From positions 12,055,560 through 12,119,559 of the forward strand of contig HG738140.1 in the NCBI GenBank assembly GCA_000499405.2: a stretch of 64,000 bases of DNA, in the 5' to 3' direction. Numbering within the stretch: the first letter of the stretch is position 1; every line of letters starts with the position of its first letter. Shown here in pieces: positions 49,737 to 62,799 of this stretch. Below the pieces are notes generated by a model. That model was not told the origin of the DNA. It saw only the letters and a list, made by a program, of their open reading frames with translations, and did no database searches. The translations under genes were made by a program, and so were the position numbers. This DNA is from Onchocerca volvulus. Lineage: Eukaryota; Nematoda; Chromadorea; Rhabditida; Onchocercidae.

Positions 49737-52627
49737 TTAGAAATCAAAAACAGTTACATCCAGATCTACATCACTTTCTTCATTGCTAATGTTTTGCTGT
49801 TGTTCCTGATCATTATTCATTGAAACATATTTATCAGTAAAGGACCTGGAAATACTTTAACCATCTCGTGAAGCAAAAAAACTGAAAGAAAAAACTATTA
49901 AAAAGAAATAACGATATAAATTGGGAACTGAAGACTTGCCTAGTACTATCGATTGGCGATGACACTGCATTTTTGTTATTTGTAACTGAAAAAAAAAGGA
50001 CGGAGCAAAAAAATAACACCAAGTTATAAATCTCATCATAAATGATGAAAGACGTTATATTTGAAATAATAAATACAAGCATTTACTTCAAAATTAATTT
50101 AATTGAGTTAAAACAATTAATTTTCACTTTCAAGTTCGATAAATGAAAAGGAAAAAATAAAGTTTTTTGCTCCAGTGTAAAAAGTTATATATTTTATCCA
50201 ATTCCAAGAACAGCCAAACTAAATAAAAATCCCTAAAAACAGGAAAGAGTATTAGATATTAGTTTACCTTCATTTTCTAACAGTGAACAATTCTGACCCG
50301 AATCTTCATCATCTGATTCAAATTTGAAAGATGAAAAGCCTGAAAAAAGGAAGCTATATAATTTTGCTCGGAAAGTAATAATTCTGAGACATTTTGCTGC
50401 ATCAAAGAACTTTAATGCAGGGAAGTAATATACAATTAATGTAATTTGATTATCAAGCAACGAAGTAAATAAATCTTAGTGACAAGAAATGAATGAATTT
50501 AACACAAAATTTCCATGGAGATAGAACTCTTTTCTATTGTCTCCCTTCTTCTAATAATCAAAATGCAATGCTCTTTTTTTGGTAAAAGAAATTGTTGCAA
50601 TTAATCTATATCATGGCTATTCATTCCTAAATTTTAGATAAAATTAACTAACAATGGAAGTAAATACTTATGTGAATAGATGCAAAGATCAGCTTTACAG
50701 AAGTCTTAAGATGAAAAACACTTACAATCATCTGCAGTGCTGGATCTATTTCTTGATGATGTATTCGTAAGCTGTTCTTTACTTATTCTTCTTACTGAAT
50801 TCAATACAGAAGTTTCAGGAGAGAAAATGGACTTTCCATCGGATAGATTTCCAACTTGGGATTCCGTCTCGTTCCTATCAGTTTTATTTGTTCGTTTATG
50901 AGAAGTTGTTTCACGATCAGCATCTGTAGTCGAACTTTCAGCAATCATTTCATCATCAAATTTCAGCAACGAAACCATTACATTTTTTTCATTCATTTTT
51001 GCTTTCTTACACAGATTCGCAGCACCACGCACAATTTCATTAGTTTTACTAAAGGAACCAGTATCGAACTGTGATTCTTGCTCTAGTAAATCTTTCTTGC
51101 TTGAATAACATGGAGGAGAAACATTAATATCCAAAAATTCTGATTGTTGTTCTTCTCCAGACTTGGAACTATCCAGATCAAAGGATGGCTGTAACCACTG
51201 TTTCGTTATTTGATTTCGTCTTTTTCTACTATTCTCTGTTTTTCTTGATCCAGTAATAGCATTTGCTTTTTGTTTGTAACAGGATAACGTTTCTTTCTTC
51301 TCTTTAGCAACTTCTTTCTTTTGCAGAGATATCGAACTAGACATACACTTTTGTTCCATACTTGAAGAATGTTTAAATGTTTCCGATAATAACAATGGTC
51401 GTTCTTGACTCGTTGAAGGTCTGGAAATTAAGTGACTTTAAGTTTTGTAAATATGTCAATTTTCGAAATTAATATATTCGAGTTCTATTTTTCAGTAACA
51501 TTTTATCAACCAAAAATGTTCAACCCTGATATAAGTAATCAGAAAAGTACGATAATTGTAAGCTAAGGGATAAAAGAGAGTTTCACCGAACTTTGAAAAG
51601 TACAATAAATATTATTATGTGAACTTAAAAAGTCCAACATCAAATCAGATCCGGAATATTGACATATATATATATATATATGTATATACATCAGTATTTA
51701 TATTAATAGATCATAATTTCTGAGGCTTCATTAACTAGACATTTGCATAAAATCCGCGAAACCTTATTTTGCATGATCATATCTATCTGGAGAAATACAC
51801 ATCGTTCATGAAATTCTCAGAAAAATTTTTTTAAATTTTCAAGTTTCAAGAAAAAATGTATAACTTACTGGTTCCAAAAATCTGTTAACTTCAAAGCATT
51901 TTTTTCGAATATCAAATTATCCACATCGTTCGAATTCTCATTATCCATTTTTTCAGAGCTATTTGCTGCTTTAGCATTCTTTTTATTTGCACCCTTCCGA
52001 GATTGTCTTTTTCTGACTGGAAGCAATGAGCTTTCAACAATGCTTCCAATAAGCGAAAGCTAAAATTGTACAAATCATACATATGGACTAATTCGAATCA
52101 TGAAAGCTATACAAAAGATACAAAATGATCAAGAAAATCAGAAAATGTTTTATTTGAAAAAAAATTTACCATGCTTTCATTTTTTCGGAAAAGAAGCGTC
52201 AGATCCGAAATGTTGACGACTGAACGCCTCGCATGCCTATAATAATTCATAACACTTACATCATTTGCATCTTTAAAGATTTTTCTAACTAGACACTGCG
52301 TAAAATTGACGAAATCTTACTTCGCATACTGCAAGAGTTCATTGGGCCAAGTTTTACATAAGGTATCAGATATAGCAAAAGCAACTTGCGCGACTACTTC
52401 TTTGTCAAATTCCATTTTCTGACCTTTTTTCTCCAATTCCTCAACGATTTCGTCCTCTATAAGCATGCACGAATAATGGATAGCGTCAACGATTTCCTGG
52501 TACTAAAAAAAGAGCATAGAGATTGAATATGTTCAAATTGAATTTCTCTAAAGTGACCTATTCATCTACGACCTTCTAGAAAAAATTTATGTAACATTAT
52601 TCAAACTTCTTCTTTTGTTGCATCCAT
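49737..52627 (-). CDS. CENPS: CENP-S/MHF1 histone-fold protein with long C-terminal extension
   Basis: CENP-S (MHF1, FAAP16) pairs with CENP-X in a histone-fold complex at kinetochores and with FANCM at stalled replication forks. Exons 52607-52627, 52321-52502, 52170-52236, 51869-52059, 50726-51420, 50268-50339, 49940-49985 and 49737-49845 join in frame to 460 residues. Residues 8-90 carry the histone fold: AIHYSCMLIEDEIVEELEKK, VAQVAYAISDTLCKTWPNEL, then KHARRSVVNISDLTLLFRKN. The last segment matches human FARHAKRTTINTEDVKLLAR. Residues 91-460 are Ser/Glu/Lys-rich and probably disordered, with basic stretches (PVRKRQSRKGANKKN; SRKRRNQITKQW) and an acidic-hydrophobic end ESDVDLDVTVFDF. Human CENP-S has only 138 residues. 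The intron after 49940 starts with GC. Confidence 0.85.
51663..51691. repeat. TA-rich microsatellite in CENP-S intron
   Basis: CATATATATATATATATATG followed by TATATACAT, in intron 51421-51868. Confidence 0.85.
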
Positions 52628-53354
52628 TAATTGAGTATATCCAGGAACTTATTATACGAATCTTCTAATTTAAGAATTAACTAAAATGAGTCGCATCATG
52701 TAAGTATAACTGTATGAACAAAGCAGTCTTCCAAATTATAGAAAATGGATTTTATTTGCATGAAAATAAAGAAAACGCTAGTAATTAGTACACATTACAG
52801 AGAATACCCATAACTTAATGCTATACATTTATATGTAATACAACAATCAATAAAAAGAACCATCGAATCCAAAACAGAGTATAAAAAAAAAAAAAGATAC
52901 AAAAACCCATAATATACATACAATAAAAAAAACTTGATAATAATTACAATCTTGTGAGATTGCTAATTATAGGATGGATAGCTATTTCTCATTTCAATTT
53001 TCGGATGTAAAAAAAACATATCGATTGTTATTCTACAATATCAATATAGGGTAAGGTGCTATAGTGCATGATCCGAAACGCTAGAAAAATTCCTTCTCTG
53101 CATGGTATGTCGTAACTGAATCGCAGAAAATTTATTTCCTTTATTCATAATCGAAAATAAGTATATAACCGGAGAAAAAAAACTGCGTAATAAATTAAGA
53201 TAAGTGAAACAATCAGTCACTGATATCGATGGAACATCCAATAAGGGAATTATAGCGATAAAACATACAACAGGTCAAAATCGGAGCATACAAATTCGCT
53301 CAGTCCTGTCAAATGGGATTAAATATGAACAAATAAGCATTGATTTTCATAAAA
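52628..53354. other. Gap between CAMKMT and CENP-S, same strand
   Basis: 727 bp with no supported exon. The CAMKMT 3' UTR and the CENP-S promoter or trans-splice region should lie here. Confidence 0.5.
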
Positions 53355-54741
53355 TTAATTCATTTTCTTTAAAATTAGAAACATTGGAATTTCTGGGTCC
53401 ATATTACAATCCCATATCTTCAACTTGGAATAAATTTCCGCTTCATTTTCGATATGAAAATTGACGCTAACATTTCGCCATCGTTTCCGTTCCTTACATA
53501 CAAGATCCAAGAATCCTCGAACAGTACCACTTCTATCCGGTGCCACAATGTATGCAATACCACCAGGCTTTAGATGCTGATAAATGCAATTCAGTAAAGT
53601 ACAATGCTCTTCCGTGAAAAATAAACAATCAGCACATAGAATCGCATCAAATTGTCTGTTTGGTAAAGCGATGTTCCAGAATAGCACAGAGCAGGTTACA
53701 TGATTGCTTAACTTATTCATTTCAATGATTCGACGGATGTTTTCCACGGACTTCTCATTACCATCTGTTAAAACTACTTCTGTTGCACCAAGAGCAGCCG
53801 ACGTAAGACCACTTAAGCCAACCATACCGGATCCAAGTTCCAGGATAGTTTTGCCTCGAACTAGCCTTTCATGTTTTAGCAAATAATAGGCCAAACACTC
53901 CTCGGATGGCCATATTCTGATATTCCCACTATTATTGAAGCCAGTCAAAACACTGGGTGTTATGGTAACAGCTGAATATATGTGGATATCGAACTCGATA
54001 TCTCTAACAGGAGATTTCAAATGGAACCAACGACCTGTATTGGAATGTTTTGGGATGAAAAATGCTTCAAAAACAACAAATCTTGCTTCCACATCAGTCG
54101 TAACATTATTGGCTGGTTTTTTATCGTTGGATCGTAGGTGATGTGAAAGTAAATTCCAACGTTGTCGAGCTTTGGAAACTTCCGCTCCGGACAATAGTTT
54201 CTAATAAATAATACTAAAGATGTCACAAAAACTAGCAAATGAATTCATCTTTAATGTGAATTGTATGGAAACCAACTTTTTCTTTTTTTTTTAAACCAAT
54301 AACTCTTCCACTAAGTACTATAATGACCACTGTGATTACTAGAGTAATATTCTTAATTATAAAATTGTGTCAACCGCTAGGAATACAAAAAAATCGTATT
54401 CATCTTCGTGATACAAAAAATATCTTCATTCATTTCTGCAGATATAAATAAAATCTTTCTAGTATCAACAGGCGCACAACAGATTGCATAATAAGCTATG
54501 AAGCAAATCTAGGCATTTTAACCTATTTGTAGCTTGTCAAGTAATAATAATACCTCAATCATTATCACTTGAATACTCCAGAATGCTGAAAATGACTTAC
54601 TTCATGTTTCGAAATCTCAGCACTCGGAGATTTCTCTTCCTCTTCTTTTGGTCGCTTATTGGATACCACAGATAAATCCTCTCCACTGACTATAGATTGC
54701 TTATCATTTCTATCTTCTTTGCCTAGATCCATGTCATCCAT
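53355..54741 (-). CDS. CAMKMT: Calmodulin-lysine N-methyltransferase
   Basis: CAMKMT trimethylates a single lysine of calmodulin using S-adenosylmethionine. Exon 54601-54741 (47 codons from ATG) joins exon 53355-54200 in phase 0, giving 328 residues (human 323). Evidence in exon 2: GFNNSGNIRIWPSEECLAYY matches the human GNVCIWPSEE-LAYY block. TILELGSGMVGLSG is SAM-binding motif I, VVLTDGNEKSVENI motif II, and FDAILCADCLFF motif IV of the seven-beta-strand methyltransferases. LKPGGIAYIVAPDR follows. Exon 1 is acidic and variable. The start was chosen as the first ATG opening a frame compatible with the splice; a three-codon ORF (MSF) lies just upstream. Unusually for this window, almost the whole catalytic domain is in one exon. 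Confidence 0.92.
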
Positions 54742-55808
54742 TAGAAAGACATTTCCTAAATAGAAAAATTGATATAAATTAATCGACTGTTTATTAAGGG
54801 ATTCGAATAGTTCTTCGAGAAGTTTATGCCTTATGCTATCTCCGAGCATACTTTTAGCAATTGCTCGATGTGATGATATATTCCTATTCTAATCTATTGC
54901 CAAGTATTTTTTTTAATAAGAAATACAAATAATTCACCAGAAAATCAACATTTTAGCGCAAAATTTAGTATTATTTTGAAAATTTAATCTCATCATCACT
55001 TTCTAGTTGTTTTGGTATTGTTCGAAATCTGGAAAAAAAAACAATGTAGTTATGAGACTATTTTCTTTAACTGATGGAAGTTAAACAATAGCAAGTATAA
55101 AGCTTGGAAAATAACTGGAAATAACATGTCGAGCAGTAAGGAACTAACTAATGAAATAAATATTTAATTAGTAGGAATAAATCCAATAAAACGGATGATC
55201 ATCTCGAATTGATAACAAATAATGACAACATTATAAAAATACTTAACAAATTCGGATAAAATAAATTACTACCAAGTGGCTCCATTCCTCCCTTCCTCCC
55301 GTCACACCACCCGAATTGACCAGATTTTAAAATACTTCATTTTGCGCGTTGGCCTGTGAAAACCTGACTTCAGATTACTTTGTTGCATACCACATCCCAT
55401 CGCACTTATTGAAATTTGAAAGAATCAGAATTTCATAAGAAATCAGAGTCGGTAATATATTTTAACTAATTTATGTGTCCTTATAATTCTATTCCAGTAT
55501 CTCAGCATATTCTAACTCATATCCCAAAATATATGTTTTAATTCGCCACTACTGTAAATTCTGACTCATACATCATATCCTGATTACCATCAAAAAATCT
55601 GAGCCAGTTTTCAGCGTGATCTTAATTCAAACTTTTTCTATAACTTTACAAATTTCACGTTATAACAAGAGTAAAATTCCCAAAAATTTGTTCTTGGCTT
55701 TACTGTTGAATTAAGTGCCTTATGAAAAAGTATGCAATTTAAAATTTAATATTTTTTGTAATTGGAATAGCATTAAATGGTTGTTCATTCATAACAATTC
55801 CTTTGGCG
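54742..55808. promoter_or_regulatory. Divergent intergenic region, CAMKMT / orphan gene
   Basis: 1.07 kb between head-to-head genes; promoters of both are expected here. A pyrimidine-rich patch (CCATTCCTCCCTTCCTCCCG, 55284-55303) is the only striking composition change. Confidence 0.4.
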
Positions 55809-58800
55809 ATGAGCTGTGACATCGGATCAGTATCTCTGGACAAGTCATATTCTGACAGTTCTGTGACGGATTCATTAAAGGTATATATTGTATTAATTCT
55901 TCCGATTTATAATAAAATTCCTTCTCTTATCATGTTTAAAACCTAACTTTACTTTCTATCTTCGTTTTTCTTATCGTCATGCCTATCACTACGGTCAAAA
56001 TTGAATTATTCCACTCTACAAAATTATATCGATACGGATAATTTTGTTGTTTTTGCTTTATTACTATAAAATCCACAGGGTTGGTCAAGTCCATTTCCTC
56101 TTTCATCGTATGAATATGATAGCCCCAAAACGGCTGTCGCAGAAACATCTGAAATTCTGAAAACAGGAAACAGTGATCGGAACGAAAACTGCCAAACTTT
56201 TGCTAGATCCATGGATATCATAAAGGCATCAAATTTTATTTTTCTTAAACCGTGAATTGATATCAATCATATTTGAGCTTATTTTATTCTTGGGTGCTCT
56301 CTGTCAATGAGGAGAATTCATATTTAATCTCTAATGAAGAAGTCAATATCCCCTTCTAAATTACCAATTAAAAATCCAAATTTCAGTTTATTTAAATAAG
56401 ATATCTTCAGAAATTTGTGATAAAAAATAATATGCTCTAATAACAGGTAGATCATAACTTGGAAACAACTGAAGAAATGCTTGTTTCGTTTCCAAAACAA
56501 CTAAATTATGCTACCAAAATTGTTACCAATTCATTGCCAGGTTAAAATTTTTTTTCAATAAATTAACAAAATTGTTAATATGTCAAAGATACACACGATG
56601 AAAGTGATTTTCATTAACATAAGCAGTTCATGAATTTTCAAAAGGATAAATCAGCATTGATTACATGAATCTGCTTACAGATATCAATACTCAAGCAACT
56701 AGCCGGCCATCGGTGTCATGGATCGAAAAATCATCAAAAATAGGGTAAATTTTAAGAACTCTTTTCTTTCTTGCCGTCAAATAGTGATCGAGACGTTTTG
56801 AACGAAGCTGTAACGATAGGCTATCATCAATACTGCGTAGAATTCATAAAACGAAACAATTTGAATTATTGACGTTAGTATGAAAGGATGATCTATGATG
56901 GTGAGCATAATAAATCGGCTAGGATACTTATTGATCATATCGAACGGGAAATCACCATACCTTCAGATAACGGCTACATTGAATCGGATAATTATAAGTT
57001 TCATTATTGATGAATTTAAACATGAAACTTAAGGCTCTCGACAAATCAGACAGTTTCGTCAACAACATCAGGAAGAGGAATTTTTGAACGAGATTGTGAT
57101 TTACCGGAATGGTTAAATGGTGATCATTTCAAATATTAACTAATCTTTCTCGCTCTCTCTTTCCTCCTCTTATCCAAATTTAAAATAGGGTCAAAAGGTT
57201 TCCAGTATCTCTTTAACGGCATCTTCTGGAACAATGTATCCCTTTTAAAATATTCGAATTTCGTAAAATTTTCGTCTAAAACTTCTAAAAGAAGTCTAAG
57301 GCGGAAAAAATCACAAAAATGTGAAAATTAAATATTAATTTTATTCAAGCTAATGAAAATCAAACGGATCATTATGATGTTGAAATGAAGCCATCGATCC
57401 AAACGAAAGATTACGAAATATCGAACAGGAACAATTCATCTGATATTCTTGTCAAGGTAACCGCATATTCACACATTCACTTATGTTTTTCGAAACAAAA
57501 ATTAAGCACATGAAATTGTATAAACTCTTTGGGAATACTAATCGAAATAGTTATTAAATCGAGTTTTAACGCAAATATATTCTCTCAATTTTTCGTCTAA
57601 TCCAAAACATTATCCTATCTGTTCTAATTTTCGTAATTTAGAATCGTTACTTTTTCTTCCACCACCATTACTACAAGAAATTCCATGCAATCTGTAATTT
57701 CTATCTCAAAGAATTTACATATCGTAGGTTTGCTCAGTCTCTATCAAAATGCTTATATTGCAGGCACATGGCTGTATCAAGTTAGCATTGCAAGCACCCA
57801 CACCGATCACATTTATTCTTACGGGTATGATGGCTTCACCTGAAATACGTGTAAGAAAATTATTCGTTAATGGACAAAAATACGTTTTCGTGTAAATGTA
57901 TTATTGAAGGTGATGATGTCTGCATAAAATGTAATTATTCATATTTCAATGTAACTGCGTACAATCTAGAAAGGTCTCTTATGCATTATTTGCATTGTGA
58001 ACAAAAAAAAAAAAAGCATTTGCAAAATGATAAATGAAAATATATTGCGACAATATGTCAAACATGCATTTTTACATGAAAATAATCCAATTACACGGGA
58101 AATACGGCACATAGTCATACGAGTGTTATAAGATGATAACATGTTTAATGTCCACATAACTAATGGTACAATTCGAAATGTCGTTGCAGAGAATTTGTAG
58201 TATATAAACGACGTATCCCAAATAAACTGAGCGAAAAGTGAAGAGTGTGCAAGATGAGCAGTGGTAGGAGGAAATAGCATATGATAGAGTCGTAGCGGAC
58301 AGATTAAGATGTTGCGAAATATAATTGATTCCTTTTTCAAATTTACTTTTAAAAGTTTCTCACATAGTTTGGTGAGGTGGTTTTTCTTTTTGAGTGGTTT
58401 TAGGAAGCTAATTATTTGAGGTATGTATTTTGTATGACATAAATTGAAATATATTGAAGAGACGTGGAGAAGAGAAATTGAAATACGTGGAAGGGATGTA
58501 GTAGGAAGAGAAATGTGATACGAAATAGAATGACATTTAGAAGGAAAAGAGCTTTTCAGGGCAGATACTGCATCATTCCTTTCCGACAAATCTTTTCTTT
58601 TCGGAGAAATGTTGCATTCTTTCTGAGTTTCTGGAATTGTCCAGAATACTTTTTCTTTTCGTCACATCACACAAATTTATGTGCCTGTCTCGAAAATCCA
58701 CATATTCGATTGTTCCGTCTGTTAATGTAATTGCAGTCTGTCTATGTATCCGTTTATTTTGTATTTCGTCTAAATGTACGCATTATTTGATCATTGTATT

Positions 58801-59528
58801 TGCAGCTGTTAAAAATTTATTAGAATTTATCAGGCCTTTGAGATAGAAGTTATGAGAGAATTTATTCGAAATATATTTGAACTTATCACAAATGTTTCGA
58901 AACTAAGCTTTCTAAATCACTAGAAAGTGTTTTCATTTTTTGGATTGTTGGTTTGTTTCCAGCAAATGTTGTTTTTATTTATTACGAAATGAAATATCTA
59001 ACGTCCTAATTAATCCAGCTTATCTCCATTTGAATTCCAGATCTGTTTTTCTTCCCGAGATCATTTTTTATTTCTGATTTCAGTACTTAGAAAATATCGG
59101 TAAGATATCGATTTTTACGAAATGTATCAGTCTGATGCACGAGCATACTATAGCTAACAACTTTCTATCTATATGTATTGACAATGTTATTGCGATCGAT
59201 AATTCACGCTTCATTTTCTCCACATTTGTTGCTGCAATAATGAAGTATTAGTTGAGAAATTATTTTAAAATATGAAACTTGAAAAATAGCTTATTCTATA
59301 GTGAAGTAGCTGGTTTATAAATACGCATTTGTGCCTTTTGATTTAATTGTAGGCATGTGTAATTTTTGCCTTTTCCAATGGATATTGCAGAATGAGCAAA
59401 GGTCTCTTCCTATGCTTGGGATAATCACAGTGGGGATACGACAAGTCACGCTTACGCATGATAATAGATTTATGCAAGCAACATTCAATGATAATTATGC
59501 AAAAACATTTTGTCTTTTTAATAAATAA
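55809..59528 (+). CDS. Unrecognised multi-exon gene
   Basis: Exons supported by phase continuity: 55809-55880 (start MSCDIGSVSLDKSYSDSS), an exon opening at 56079 with uncertain end, 56447-56540, 56681-56744, 56785-56809 (25 nt), 56879-56997, 57034-57119, 57350-57456, 57764-57850 and 59391-59528. The first two thirds are Ser/Thr/Asn-rich and polar. The C-terminal part, AHGCIKLALQAPTPITFILT and SLPMLGIITVGIRQVTL, looks like folded beta-rich sequence. No signal peptide or clear membrane span. The link from the 56079 exon to 56447 is unresolved: only an unusual donor (GCT/GTCGCA) gives the right phase. I do not recognise the family. The last intron (57851-59390) is unusually long. Confidence 0.6.
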
Positions 59529-60488
59529 TTTTCTTACACGTACTTCACATAAAGATTTAATACCATAAAAGTGTATGTAATCGATCCGTGTATACTTTTA
59601 ATACTAAGTTTAATGTATCTTTCTGCCTGCAATACACATATATGTAGTAAGAAGCTTCACATGTTTATCAGGATGTGCATTATTGATTAATGAAATAAAA
59701 TCACGATTGCACAGGATTTCGTGTAGCAGATGTCAGAGTTAAATAATTATGGAGTTAAAGATATTGAATTTGAATGGAAAAATAGTTGCAAATTGTAGAG
59801 AAGTGAAAATGATAAGTCTTTAAGAATATGATGGTACTTGAGATTATTATTATGTTATACATGTTTATGTTCAAGAAATATTGATATACCCATCAGAATA
59901 CATTTTAAATGTTAATAATTTGCATATTTTTAAGGGGAAGTATTAGAATACTTTGTTCTTGCTTCTTTGGATGGAAATCCCGAAACATCTAAAAGTTTCG
60001 CTATTTTATGAAGGGTTAAGGTAGAGTAGCATGCATTACGTACCCAGAAGACATTTGCAACATGCAGCGCTGCCTAGTCAGTGTATCACTGAGGGTTCGT
60101 TTGTTGCCTTTGTTGATGAATGATAGCATGTGACGGAAAGGATCGATTATACATTTTATATTGTTAGTTGAGTGAGAATAGACAACGCACATCTTTTTAA
60201 GTTTTCTTGAGATTTTCCCGTTCTTAAATTTTCAGTTCTTATTTCTGGTTACTTTATGCATGTTGGTTATGAGGTTGGATGATTTTTTTAAATTTTTTTA
60301 GAGATTATATTTCTTTCCGTGGTATCTCTAAATAATCACCGTGGTTTCTTGGTTTATACTCCCTATATGCCATCATCGAAAGATACGCAGTGCTAAATGA
60401 TTTGATTGTTTTAGCGACTTTCACAAAGTGGTGATCCATGTTTCATCAATTGTTTGAATTATTTTAGATTTTTATAAAAATTTGACTA
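59529..60488. promoter_or_regulatory. Region upstream of BAZ1A
   Basis: 960 bp between the orphan gene's stop and the BAZ1A ATG. The part 60020-60150 is noticeably richer in GC than the flanks and may be promoter or 5' UTR. No specific sites assigned. Confidence 0.35.
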
Positions 60489-62018
60489 ATGCCATCGTTT
60501 GGTCGGAAACAGTTCAAGCCATCCCCATGTCCAACTGATTTGAAACCTGACGATAAAGTATTTCATCTTCCACTCACCAATGAAATTTTTACATCGTATG
60601 AGTAAGTTTTTTGTTCATTTCCTCTAAATTTTTTTCCCATAAATATGAGCATTTTTTGCACATCCTACTTGCCGTACCGAATTTTATGATATTCCAGCTT
60701 AATTTGACCCGAGTTATGAATCAGTTGTGTCAGTTCTTATTCTCTGGTCGCTTTTTACATGGAGCTAAAAATATATTTTACTTTCTTTAAATTTGGCTGG
60801 AAAGCCGAAAGGTTTTTTTTTTTTAGTATTTTCGAGCTCTTAGAACTCTGAAAGCATTATTTATGATGTTTATTATTTTCAGCAACTTTTTCCAACGACA
60901 AATTGCTCTCAGTTCGATGGTTTGGACATGTTCAGTAACCGGAAAGACGGGTTTGACATTCGAAGAAGCTCTTGATTCAGAAAAAAATGCACAGGTAAAG
61001 CAAAATATCTGAATTGCATCACGAATTGTTATATTTGATGCTAGTAGTAACAGGAAGCATTTAATCATTTTATTGCATAATTTTATTCCTAATAAAATTT
61101 TTTATACAAGATATTGGTATTTGCATTAGAATTTATTGATTAATTTTTGAAGTGAATTTTTAGGGTAGTAGTATAACTTAATAATTTTTAATTGCATAAA
61201 ATGTGATTTTTTTCTCTTCTAGTAATGGGATTTTTATCTAACTAATTAGAAGTATTGCAGGAAACGCTGAAAAATTATCCGTCCTCTTTTGCAAGACCTA
61301 TTCTTTATCTTGTATACAAATTATCATGTCGAGGACGAATCGAGGATTTGGTAAACGACATATATTTTTTTGTCAAAGATCACTTTTTGCTGGGTGAAGA
61401 AGTTACATACAGCGGTGGACGTGGTCGGAAAGATGTTATAATAAAAAAAGTGACGTATATTGATGTGGAAAATGATGTTGTTACAAATCAACATAATGAT
61501 GTGAAGAAACCAGCTGTTTTGTGAGTTGTTTTAGTTAATTTAACTTGCAGTTTGAATTCTTTTGAAATCTCATTCGTTTTGTTTATTTGAAGTTAGCATT
61601 ACACGCAGTCCACGTATTTCATAATTTATGAAATCGTTAATATCAAGTTTCCTTGATTATAATTAATTTTTTTAAAGTGTAAAAAGAGGAGAGTTATTAA
61701 TACCACCAGCGGAACGTTATATGTATGATGTCGTGATATTAGACAAGCATAATGGCGATGCTGGCAATAAAGTGCTTGAACGAGTCAGTCATCAAGATTT
61801 GCTGTAATTGTTTTGAATTTTTTTTAAAATAATTATCTTTCTAAATTTTTCTCTACTTCGTTTTTATGAGACAAAATCTAAAATTTCTATTTAATTATTT
61901 GTTCCTTTTTTATTATTTAATATTTTCCAGTCGAAGCAAATGTCTGTGGGCTCGGAATATGATACGTGTATTCTTGAAAAATTCCTGCAGAACAGATCAT
62001 GAACGTTTAAACGTAAAG
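60489..62018 (+). CDS. BAZ1A: BAZ1A/ACF1 N-terminal WAC region (gene continues beyond window)
   Basis: BAZ1A/ACF1 is the large non-catalytic subunit of ISWI chromatin-remodelling complexes (ACF/CHRAC). Exons 60489-60601, 60883-60994, 61261-61520, 61678-61803 and 61931-62018 join in frame. MPSFGRKQFKPSPCPTDLKP, then LTNEIFTSY, DNFFQRQIALSSMVWTCSV, GKTGLTFEEALDSEKNAQ and IEDLVNDIYFFVKDHFLLGE are collinear with the human N-terminus, whose WAC domain binds DNA. WARNMIRVFLKNSCR in the last visible exon corresponds to the human segment just after the WAC domain. The DDT, PHD and bromodomain regions are not in the window. The exon at 61931 ends in a GTAAGC donor, so at least 1.98 kb of intron follows. 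BAZ1B-type homology is less likely but not excluded. Confidence 0.88.
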
Positions 62019-62446
62019 GTAAGCTCTTCGAAGTTATATTTATTTTGGATATAGCTAATGATATTTTGCTTATTAATTTTTGATATTTTATTTGTTTTAA
62101 TTTTAATATTAGCGCCTCTACATTACATTTAGTTGTAAAATAACCTTTACAGAAATACTTGTATTTCTGAAAATGCCAAATTATATTTCACATTTAATTA
62201 TTTTATTCTTCATTTTCTAAATCGTAGGGGGGTGTCGCTTGAGAAAGTTTTGGAGAAAGTTTTTTGTTTGTGTTTGAATTTTGGGGTTGATGAATGCGTT
62301 GTCTAATGAAGTCTGATGCGACAAAATTTTTATTTGCCACAGTTACGTTATACAAAAGATTAATTGCATAGATAATACACTAACAACTGATTAAGAATGC
62401 TATCTGAATATGGGATAGAAAATTTGGAGGCGCTATAACGATTAAA

Positions 62447-62540
62447 CAAAGTAGTGAAAAAGGAAATGAATGAATGAGTGAAAAAATTGAATAAATGACT
62501 GAAATAGTGAATGAATGAATGATTGAGAGAGTAAATGACC
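62447..62540. repeat. GAATGAATGA-type simple repeat
   Basis: Imperfect tandem tetranucleotide-like repeats (AATG/AGTG) in the BAZ1A downstream intron. Confidence 0.75.
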
Positions 62541-62799
62541 CTTTTTAAATTGAGACTGTTTACAACATTTGATAACATTTGTGATTTCGATAACTAAAAA
62601 TTAAGTTGAAAAATTTTTATAATTTTTTTGGGATTTAGTATAATATTAGAAAAATTTTAAAAAATTAAAAGTTAAATTAAATAATTTTTCAAGTACGAAC
62701 ATTTTGCACGTCCCAATCTAATTTACTAGTTTTAACTGCCGTTTTCAAATTTGACGTTTTTTCTTCATGATGTCGGATTTGCGCGTTCAAATTTCGTAT

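Noticed and set aside
53704..54141. + strand frames across the CAMKMT region
   Set aside because: Shadows of the CAMKMT catalytic exon on the opposite strand.
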